Of a stretch of DNA of 11,825 nucleotides, positions 6,620-11,825 are shown piece after piece. Origin of the DNA: Actinomycetes bacterium. GTDB lineage: Bacteria > Actinomycetota > Actinomycetes > Actinomycetales > Cellulomonadaceae. Position numbers and translations under genes: made by a program. The DNA lies in the NCBI GenBank assembly GCA_023390875.1, contig JAEWCA010000255.1:1-11825 (forward strand). The letters run 5' to 3'. How positions within the stretch are numbered: position 1 is the stretch's first letter; each line of letters starts with the position of its first letter. The notes below the pieces were generated by a model. That model did not search any database. It saw only the letters and a list, made by a program, of their open reading frames with translations, and had not been told where the DNA came from.

Positions 6620-7811
6620 GTCGGGTGCGGGCCGGCTCGGCGGGTGCCAGCGAGGACCTGGCGCTGACCAGAAGAACACCGGCGACGGCGCACAGCCCGG
6701 CGCCGATGAAGAAGATGGGACGCGAATATCCCGGGACCGCGAGCGGAAGAAGGACACCGACCGCGGTGCCCGTCTGCATCACCGCGGTGAATGCATTCGC
6801 ACCCGCGCCGTTGCCGCCGCGCAGCTGCTTTCCGAGAACGACCAGACCGATGCTCTGGAAACCCGCGGCAAATGCCGCGTACACCACCTGGGCGAGGGTC
6901 AGCGTGACCATTCCCCCCGCCGTCGTCACCAAGAGGAACGCCCCGGCGCCGGCGGCGCAGCACGCCATCAGCACGGGCACGGGCCCTCGCCGGCGGGTCG
7001 CGAGCACCAGCCAGGAGAGCAGCGGGATCTCGAGCAGCGCGGTCACCAGGAAGAGCCACGCGATCTGCGACTGCGCGACCGACTGCGCGTCGGCGTAGAG
7101 CGGCAGGTAGACGGCCCTCAGCTGGTCCGCGCCCCGCATGAGCGCGATCGAGACCAGGCAGGCGGCGACGACCACGCGCGCGCGGACCGGACTCGTGCCG
7201 GTGCCGGCCCGGGGCGCGACGGCGACGTGCCTCGCGAGCGCCCCGCGGGGAAGTGCCAGGGGGACGGCGGCCGCGCCGGCAGCGAGCCCGACGGCCACGA
7301 CGATCGCCTGACCCCCGAGCGCCGTGACGCCGGAGTGGAGCGCGAGGCCCGCGATGAAGCCGACCACGATCGCGCGGCGCATGCGCGCGATCACCGTCGG
7401 GTCGTCGACGCCCTCGGCCTCCTGGCCGGAGGCGATCCCGATGGCCATGGGCACGATCGTCGAGACGAACATCATGAGGACGCCGGCCGGGTAGAGGACG
7501 GGCGTACCGCCCCAGACGCTCACGAGCAGGAGCCCGGCGGGGAACGCCACCGACGCTCCGAGCAGCCCCCACCGGGGGTAGCCGTGCCGCTGGAGCCGCG
7601 GCAGGAGCAGCGTGCTGTACAGCACAGCCAGCGCGGCGTTCGCGAGGAAGAACGCCGCGATCGTCGTCTTGCTCGCGCCCAGCGCGGAAAGCCGCAGCGG
7701 CAGCGCGACCGCCATGATTCCGCCGGCGGTGGTGTTGCACAGGACGATCACCGTCAGGATGCGCTGCAGTCGGTTCTCGCGATTTCCCGACGGTGCCCGG
7801 AAATGCCGCAC
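6600..7811 (-). CDS. MFS transporter, Set-type sugar efflux pump-like
   Basis: A 403-residue polytopic membrane protein with about 12 hydrophobic segments and a charged central loop near residues 188-211, as in the major facilitator superfamily. Its second half (RGADQLRAVYLPLYA, 226-240; LLEIPLL, 259-265; LTLAQVVYAAFAAGFQSIG, 304-322; GNGAGANAFTAVMQTG, 333-348) follows the pattern I recall for E. coli SetA. Set pumps expel lactose, glucosides and some aminoglycosides. I infer export of the cluster's glycoside product; a drug or sugar exporter unrelated to the cluster is the alternative. The GTG at 7811 has a strong GGAGAAGGGGG upstream (spacing about 6). The frame stays open far upstream, but that part is antisense to other genes. 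The gene is convergent with, and overlaps, the GT2 gene by 20 bp, and diverges from the Nudix gene across 51 bp. Confidence 0.82.
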   Translation of the reverse strand: MRHFRAPSGNRENRLQRILTVIVLCNTTAGGIMAVALPLRLSALGASKTTIAAFFLANAALAVLYSTLLLPRLQRHGYPRWGLLGASVAFPAGLLLVSVWGGTPVLYPAGVLMMFVSTIVPMAIGIASGQEAEGVDDPTVIARMRRAIVVGFIAGLALHSGVTALGGQAIVVAVGLAAGAAAVPLALPRGALARHVAVAPRAGTGTSPVRARVVVAACLVSIALMRGADQLRAVYLPLYADAQSVAQSQIAWLFLVTALLEIPLLSWLVLATRRRGPVPVLMACCAAGAGAFLLVTTAGGMVTLTLAQVVYAAFAAGFQSIGLVVLGKQLRGGNGAGANAFTAVMQTGTAVGVLLPLAVPGYSRPIFFIGAGLCAVAGVLLVSARSSLAPAEPARTRPTTTSV

Positions 7812-7846
7812 GGTTGGCCCCCTTCTCCGTACCCGGTGCGGCACCG

Positions 7847-7852
7847 TAGCAT
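7847..7852 (+). promoter_or_regulatory. Possible -10 element (TAGCAT) for the Nudix gene
   Basis: TAGCAT ends 10 bases before the first ATG of the Nudix gene, with a loose TTCTCC 18 bases upstream as a possible -35. The Nudix start has no visible Shine-Dalgarno, so a very short leader or leaderless mRNA is likely. The element is weak and predicted by eye. Confidence 0.25.
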
Positions 7853-7862
7853 TTCGTGCACA

Positions 7863-8357
7863 ATGTCCGACATGATGTCTCAGGAACGCGACGGCTCGGC
7901 TGCACCTCCTTCCGGCGCGCTCGTCGGGGCGCTCATCGTCGACGGCGACGGGCGCGTCATGGTGCAGCGGCGGAGCCGGTCGCGCCGGCTGTTCCCCGGC
8001 GCGTGGGACGTGGTCGGCGGCGCGGTGGAGCCCGGCGAGGACGAGCTCGCGGCGTTGCACCGCGAGGTGCGCGAGGAGACCGGCTGGGAGGTGCAGGAGG
8101 TCGTCGCGTGGGTCGCGGACCTCGACGTGGACCTCGACGGCACGCCGGCCCGCGAGCGGGTCGCGCTCGTCCGGGCGGACGGACCCGGCTATCCGGTCCC
8201 GACCCTCGAGGAGGGCAAGCACGACGCGTGGGCGTGGGTCGACACCGAGAGCCCCGAGCTCACCGAGAACCGTCGGCTCGGGTTCGGCGACCACCTGCAC
8301 GACGTCGTCGTCGCGGGCCTGCGGTGGTCGGCGGAGCGCGATCCCGCCGACCGGTAG
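7863..8357 (+). CDS. Nudix hydrolase (MutT/isopentenyl-isomerase-like NUDIX domain)
   Basis: A 164-residue Nudix enzyme, which hydrolyses a nucleoside diphosphate linked to another moiety. The complete Nudix box runs from Gly53 to Trp75 and fits Gx5Ex7REUxEExGU exactly (VEPGE...REVREETGW). The metal-binding glutamates are intact, so it should be active. The segment VMVQRRSRSRRLFPGAWDVVGGAVE (33-57) is typical of the broad NUDIX group that includes Idi-like and YfcD-like proteins. Substrate is not predictable: oxidised nucleotides, NDP-sugars and others are all possible. The first ATG (7863) is used; ATGs follow at 7872 and 7875, and none has a clear ribosome-binding site. The gene diverges from the MFS gene and converges on the pyrophosphatase gene, with a terminator-like hairpin between. 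It may be a neighbour of the sugar cluster rather than a member. Confidence 0.88.
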   Translation: MSDMMSQERDGSAAPPSGALVGALIVDGDGRVMVQRRSRSRRLFPGAWDVVGGAVEPGEDELAALHREVREETGWEVQEVVAWVADLDVDLDGTPARERVALVRADGPGYPVPTLEEGKHDAWAWVDTESPELTENRRLGFGDHLHDVVVAGLRWSAERDPADR

Positions 8358-8423
8358 GACACGTCCAGCAGCGAGGGCGGGGGCGCGGGGCGGCACGGAC
8401 ACGGACCGCCGCACGGACGACGA

Positions 8424-8456
8424 AGGCCGCCGCCCCCGCACGGGGAACGGCGGCCT
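8424..8456. terminator. Bidirectional terminator-like hairpin between Nudix and ppa
   Basis: AGGCCGCCG (8424-8432) and CGGCGGCCT (8448-8456) form a perfect 9-bp stem, with a further CCCC/GGGG pairing inside the 15-base middle. It lies in the 109-bp gap between two convergent genes, where a terminator is expected. No long T tract flanks it, as is common in high-GC actinobacteria. Confidence 0.65.
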
Positions 8457-8466
8457 CCGGCTGCCG

Positions 8467-8967
8467 TCAGTGGGTCGTGTGGTACCCGGAGTCGATGGCG
8501 CGCTGGCGCGACCGCTCGATCTCGGCCTCCGCCTCGGCGCGACCCACCCAGTGGGCGCCCTCGACGGACTTGCCGGGCTCGAGGTCCTTGTAGACCTCGA
8601 AGAAGTGCTGGATCTCGAGCCGGTGGAAGTCCGACACGTCGTCGATGTCCTGCCGCCACGCGGCGCGCTGGTCGCCGGTCGGGACGCACAGCACCTTGTC
8701 GTCGCCGCCGGCCTCGTCGCGCATGCGGAACATGCCGAGCGCACGGCAGCGGATGAGGCAGCCCGGGAACGTCGGCTCCTCGAGCAGGACGAGCGCGTCC
8801 AGCGGGTCGCCGTCCTCGCCGAGGGTGCCCTCGATGAAGCCGTAGTCGTCCGGGTAGCGCGTCGAGGTGAACAGCATGCGGTCGAGCCGGATGCGGCCCG
8901 TCGCGTGGTCGACCTCGTACTTGTTGCGCTGACCCTTGGGGATCTCGATCGTGACGTCGAACTCCAC
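8467..8967 (-). CDS. ppa: Inorganic pyrophosphatase, family I
   Basis: A cytoplasmic 166-residue soluble pyrophosphatase that splits pyrophosphate to two phosphates and so drives nucleotide-sugar, nucleic acid and aminoacyl-tRNA synthesis. The signature [11 protein letters not shown] (51-61) carries the metal-binding aspartates. [14 protein letters not shown] (7-20) and [11 protein letters not shown] (38-48) are also diagnostic, and length is typical for bacterial family I enzymes. The start is a GTG at 8967 with AAGGAG 4 bases upstream; the long open frame further upstream is antisense to the carboxypeptidase gene. It diverges from the dacB-type gene across 162 bp, an arrangement commonly seen in actinobacteria. 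Confidence 0.96.
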   Translation of the reverse strand: MEFDVTIEIPKGQRNKYEVDHATGRIRLDRMLFTSTRYPDDYGFIEGTLGEDGDPLDALVLLEEPTFPGCLIRCRALGMFRMRDEAGGDDKVLCVPTGDQRAAWRQDIDDVSDFHRLEIQHFFEVYKDLEPGKSVEGAHWVGRAEAEAEIERSRQRAIDSGYHTTH

Positions 8968-9129
8968 AGCACTCCTTCGCACCAACACCGCGGCCGGGAT
9001 GCGGGCCGGGGGACCGGCGACGTTGTGTCGTCGTGAACGGCGCGCCGGGGAGTCAGGGCGCCCCTTGTCTCGGACAGTAGTCTGACGCACCGGCGGGGAT
9101 CGGCCCACCCTGCCTCCCGACGGAGATGG
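8968..9129. promoter_or_regulatory. Divergent promoter region between ppa and the D-Ala-D-Ala carboxypeptidase
   Basis: This 162-bp region must drive both divergent genes. Around 9066-9083 it holds a TGTC-TCG-GACA inverted repeat (9066-9076), a TAGTCT (9078-9083) that could be a rightward -10, and on the other strand TACTGT (complement of 9074-9079) that could be a leftward -10. No good -35 is visible for either. Confidence 0.35.
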
Positions 9130-10548
9130 GTGACGATGAACACAGCGGCGCGTGCGAGCGGCATCGCCGCGCTCGTCGTGGTCCTCACCGCGGGGGCGTA
9201 CGTCACGGCCGACGCGCACGACCTCGTGCCGGGTCCGCTCACGCTCGCGCCCACGGTCGCGCCGGCCGCCCCGTTCCCGACGGCACCGGGCGCGGTGAGC
9301 CCGACGGACCCGGCGGCGGCGCTCGCGGCGCTGGACCCGCAGGTTCCCCTCCCGTCGTCGTCCGTCGTGCAGGGCATGGTCGACGGCCTCGTCGCCGACC
9401 CGCGCCTCGGCCCGAGCGTCGGGGTGGTCGTCGCGGACCAGCTCACGGGTGAGGTGGTGGGCGCGCACCTGCCCGACGACGGCCGCACGCCGGCGTCGAC
9501 CGCGAAGCTCGTGACGGCCGTCGCCGCCCTGAGCACGCTCGGCCCGGACGAGACGATGCCGACGCGCACGGTCCGGGGCGCCGCGGACGAGGTCGTGCTG
9601 GTCGGTGGCGGCGACATGATGCTCGCGCCAGGCGAGGGCGACCCCGACGCGACGGTCGGCCACGCGGGTCTCGCGGACCTCGCGGCGCAGACGGCGAAGG
9701 CCCTGCAGCTCGCGGGCACCACGTCGGTGCGCGTGTCGTTCGACGACTACCTGTTCACCGGCCCGGCCCTGAACCCGACGTGGAACCCGGCCGACATCGC
9801 GGCCGGGTTCGTCGCGCCCGTGACCGCGCTCGCGGTCGACACAGCCAAGATGAAGGCCGGCGAGTACCCGCCGCGCTGGCCCGACCCGTCGCTCGCCGCG
9901 GCGAAGACGTTCGCGCAGCGGCTCGCCGAGGCGGGCATCACCGTCACCGGCACGCCGACCCGCGTCGACGCCCCCGACGACGCCCCGCAGCTCGGGGAGG
10001 TCCGTTCGGCGCCGCTGGACCAGGTGGTGCACCACTTCCTGGACGAGTCCGACAACACCATCACCGAGGTGGTGTCGCGGCTGGTCGCGATCCACGAGGG
10101 CCTGCCGGCGAGCTTCGAGGGCGGCACGCAGGCGGCGCTGCACGCCGTCCAGGTGCTCGGCGTGGACACCGCCGGTGCGCACCTGTCGGACGCGTCCGGG
10201 CTCGGGTCGGGGTCGGTCCTGCCGCCGAACCTGCTGCTCGGGCTGCTGCGCCTCACGGCCGACCCGGCGCACCCCGCGCTGCGCGACGTCGCGACCGGCA
10301 TGCCGATCGCGGGCCTCACGGGCACGCTGGCCGACCGGTACACCACGAGCCCCGCGCGCGGCATGGTCCGCGCCAAGACGGGCAGCCTCCCGCACGTGAC
10401 CGCGCTCGCCGGCACCGTGCTCGACGTGGACGGCCGCCAGCTCGCGTTCGTCGTCCTCGCGGACGCGACACCCGACGGCGGCCAGTACGCGCCCCGCCAG
10501 ACGATCGACGCGTTCGCCGCCGCGCTCGCGGCCTGCGGCTGCCGCTGA
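9130..10548 (+). CDS. dacB: D-alanyl-D-alanine carboxypeptidase/endopeptidase, PBP4 (S13) type
   Basis: A 472-residue penicillin-binding protein that trims or cuts D-Ala cross-links of peptidoglycan outside the membrane. A signal or membrane-anchor segment lies at about residues 10-28, followed by a Pro/Ala-rich stretch. All three serine-peptidase motifs are present: STAK (Ser123, Lys126), SDN (307-309) and KTG (416-418). DASGL (354-358) is also a PBP4 feature. Length is normal. The GTG at 9130 is preferred, with GGAG 4 bases upstream; an ATG two codons later (9136) with a longer spacing is nearly as likely. The ATG at 9126 is in another frame. The protein ends with two Cys in its last four residues (CGCR). 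A metalloprotease gene follows after 143 bp, the usual actinobacterial order. Confidence 0.93.
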   Translation: MTMNTAARASGIAALVVVLTAGAYVTADAHDLVPGPLTLAPTVAPAAPFPTAPGAVSPTDPAAALAALDPQVPLPSSSVVQGMVDGLVADPRLGPSVGVVVADQLTGEVVGAHLPDDGRTPASTAKLVTAVAALSTLGPDETMPTRTVRGAADEVVLVGGGDMMLAPGEGDPDATVGHAGLADLAAQTAKALQLAGTTSVRVSFDDYLFTGPALNPTWNPADIAAGFVAPVTALAVDTAKMKAGEYPPRWPDPSLAAAKTFAQRLAEAGITVTGTPTRVDAPDDAPQLGEVRSAPLDQVVHHFLDESDNTITEVVSRLVAIHEGLPASFEGGTQAALHAVQVLGVDTAGAHLSDASGLGSGSVLPPNLLLGLLRLTADPAHPALRDVATGMPIAGLTGTLADRYTTSPARGMVRAKTGSLPHVTALAGTVLDVDGRQLAFVVLADATPDGGQYAPRQTIDAFAAALAACGCR

Positions 10549-10569
10549 CCCCGGGTCGACGACCGGGCC

Positions 10570-10627
10570 GCACCGGCGCCGGCACCTGCTCCGGCGGCGC
10601 ACCGACGCCGGCACCTGCTCCGGCGGA
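10570..10627. repeat. Two-copy 29-bp tandem repeat, each unit a hairpin
   Basis: Units at 10570-10598 and 10599-10627 match at 27 of 29 positions, with differences at unit positions 7 and 29. Each contains CGCCGG and CCGGCG arms (6 bp) around the loop CACCTGCT. The repeat starts 22 bp after the dacB-type stop, so it may act as a double-hairpin terminator or mRNA stabiliser. Confidence 0.7.
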
Positions 10628-10679
10628 GTTCCCGGTTGCGCCGAGGGCGGACGCCCGGCCGCCGCGCCGTCCGCCCGGT

Positions 10680-10685
10680 TACCGT
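10680..10685 (+). promoter_or_regulatory. Probable -10 (TACCGT) of a leaderless transcript
   Basis: TACCGT fits TAnnnT and ends six bases before the ATG of the metalloprotease, the spacing expected when transcription starts on the start codon. No Shine-Dalgarno lies before that ATG. Leaderless mRNAs of this design are common in actinobacteria; here it is inferred from sequence only. Confidence 0.4.
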
Positions 10686-10691
10686 GGCCGG

Positions 10692-11786
10692 ATGGAGCAC
10701 CAGGACGGACCCGTCGACTGGACCGCGGCCGCCCGGATCGCCGGGAGGCTCGTGCAGCCCGGGCCGCGCGCGTCGCGTGACGAGCTCACCGCGCTCGTCG
10801 CCGAGCTGCACGACGCGGCGCACCGCGCGGGCGGGCACGCGTCGCGGATCACGGGCCTGACGGCGGCCGACGGCACGCCGCCCGACGAGGTGTCCCGGGT
10901 GCTCGTCGTGGACCGCCCCCGGTGGGCGCGGGCGAACACGCAGATGTTCGCCGAGATGACGGGCCCGCTCGCGACCCGCTCGGACGGCACGCCGGTGAAG
11001 GTGCCGCCCGGTGCCCGGTCGGCGGCGGCCGTGCAGGTCGGCGGCGTGCTCGCGCTGCTCGCCGGCAAGGTGCTCGGCCAGTTCGACCCGTTCGTCCGGT
11101 CGGACGACGGCCGCGGACGGCTGCTGCTCGTCGCGCCGAACGTGCTGCACCTCGAGCGCACGCTCGGTCTCGACGCGTCGGACTTCCGCCTGTGGGTCTC
11201 GTTGCACGAGCAGACGCACGCGCTGCAGTTCGCCGCCGCACCGTGGCTGTCCGGCTGGCTGCGCGGGCGTGCGGCCGACCTCGTCGGGGACCTGTCGGAC
11301 GCGCTCCCGGGGGTCGACGGCTCGCGCGGCAGCGGCGGCCCGCAGCTCGCGGACCTCGTCGAGCTGATCGGGCGGGCCGTCTTCGGCCCCGAGGGGTCGG
11401 TCAGCGTGCTCGACCTGCTGGGTGCCCGGCAGCGCGAGGTGTTCGAGGAGATCGGCGCGGTCATGGCGCTGCTCGAGGGCCACGCGGACGTCGCGATGGA
11501 CGAGGTCGGTCCGGGCGTCGTGCCGAGCCTGGCGACGATCCGCCGCAAGTTCGAGGCGAAGCGCGACCAGGGCGCGCAGTCGACGGGCGTCGAGCGCCTG
11601 CTGCGCAAGCTGCTCGGCATGGACGTCAAGCTCGCGCAGTACCGCGACGGCGCGAGGTTCGTCCGGGCGGTCCGCGCGGACGTGGGCCTCGACGGGTTCA
11701 ACGCCGTCTTCGCCGGCCCGCAGAACGTGCCGACGGCACGCGAGATCGCCGACCCGCGGGCCTGGACGCGCCGCGTGCACGGCTGA
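10692..11786 (+). CDS. Zincin_2 (DUF2342) putative zinc metalloprotease, 'F420 biosynthesis-associated' family
   Basis: A 364-residue protein of the actinobacterial zincin_2 family. It carries the zinc-binding HEQTH (172-176, general base Glu173), and a third ligand is probably supplied by [11 protein letters not shown] (260-270). Members are named after an early link to coenzyme F420 genes, but no proteolytic substrate is established that I know of. No signal peptide or membrane helix is evident, so it is probably cytoplasmic. The ATG at 10692 lacks a ribosome-binding site and is preceded by a TAnnnT box, suggesting a leaderless mRNA. It follows the dacB-type gene, and in many actinobacteria tilS, hpt and ftsH come next. 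Family assignment is strong; molecular function is not known. Confidence 0.88.
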   Translation: MEHQDGPVDWTAAARIAGRLVQPGPRASRDELTALVAELHDAAHRAGGHASRITGLTAADGTPPDEVSRVLVVDRPRWARANTQMFAEMTGPLATRSDGTPVKVPPGARSAAAVQVGGVLALLAGKVLGQFDPFVRSDDGRGRLLLVAPNVLHLERTLGLDASDFRLWVSLHEQTHALQFAAAPWLSGWLRGRAADLVGDLSDALPGVDGSRGSGGPQLADLVELIGRAVFGPEGSVSVLDLLGARQREVFEEIGAVMALLEGHADVAMDEVGPGVVPSLATIRRKFEAKRDQGAQSTGVERLLRKLLGMDVKLAQYRDGARFVRAVRADVGLDGFNAVFAGPQNVPTAREIADPRAWTRRVHG

Positions 11787-11825
11787 CGTGCGGACCGTCG
11801 CCCGGCCCCCGGCCGACGTGCGGAC
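11785..11825. repeat. 11-bp direct repeat after the metalloprotease gene
   Basis: GACGTGCGGAC occurs at 11785-11795, starting inside the stop codon, and again at 11815-11825, the window's end. The 30-bp offset and edge position prevent judging whether more copies follow. A C/G-rich CCCGGCCCCCGGCC stretch lies between them. No gene start is visible before the edge. Confidence 0.45.

Noticed and set aside
7227..7862. Upstream in-frame extension of the Nudix gene
   Set aside because: It is antisense to the MFS gene and rich in Arg, Gly and Asp; the Nudix domain begins only after 7863.
6600..9722. A 1040-codon leftward open frame running through the MFS gene and across the Nudix, ppa and dacB regions
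   Set aside because: Only the part from 7811 downward has MFS character. The upstream part is antisense to the Nudix gene and the carboxypeptidase gene and is low-complexity Arg/Ser/Pro, a high-GC shadow frame.
8467..10614. A 715-codon leftward frame ending in the pyrophosphatase
   Set aside because: Family similarity starts only at the GTG at 8967, which has a good ribosome-binding site; the rest mirrors the carboxypeptidase gene.
10570..10627. CRISPR array
   Set aside because: Only two copies, directly abutting with no spacers, and no cas genes nearby.
9747..11780. Long leftward frame opposite the carboxypeptidase and metalloprotease genes
   Set aside because: The opposite strand carries intact STAK/SDN/KTG and HEQTH motifs; this frame has no recognisable domain and skewed composition.

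Overview
The window comes from a very GC-rich bacterium. Gene order, GTG starts, third-position GC bias and protein families all point to an actinomycete, most likely of the Cellulomonas type (Micrococcales); that placement is inferred, not computed. It holds eleven protein genes, the first cut by the left edge. I see no rRNA, tRNA, insertion sequence or CRISPR, and no gene-free stretch over 300 bases.

Left edge (1-404): the end of a secreted NlpC/P60 peptidoglycan hydrolase with a RipA-like Cys-His-Glu triad. Middle (418-7811): a compact sugar-modifying block. Two genes run leftward (a GT-B glycosyltransferase, then an HD-domain phosphohydrolase). Three run rightward in a tight operon (a Gfo/Idh/MocA dehydrogenase, a DegT/StrS-family PLP aminotransferase and a family-2 glycosyltransferase). 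The two groups diverge from a 253-bp AT-richer control region. A leftward MFS gene resembling Set-type sugar efflux pumps closes the block. Oxidation plus transamination makes an amino sugar or aminocyclitol, the two glycosyltransferases would build a glycoside, the HD enzyme could remove a phosphate, and the MFS protein could export the product. The set recalls the NtdC/NtdA/NtdB route to kanosamine, with an HD protein where NtdB (a HAD phosphatase) would be. The product is unknown.

Right part (7863-11786): a Nudix hydrolase, then a housekeeping locus: inorganic pyrophosphatase (leftward), a PBP4-type D-alanyl-D-alanine carboxypeptidase and a zincin_2 (DUF2342) metalloprotease. In many actinobacteria this last pair precedes tilS, hpt and ftsH, so tilS probably lies just past the right edge. 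The sugar block therefore looks like accessory DNA beside a conserved cell-wall/housekeeping locus.

Non-coding features include a hairpin carrying both stop codons of the first convergent pair, a terminator-like hairpin between the Nudix and pyrophosphatase genes, a 29-bp tandem repeat that folds as two hairpins, and a probable leaderless start for the metalloprotease.
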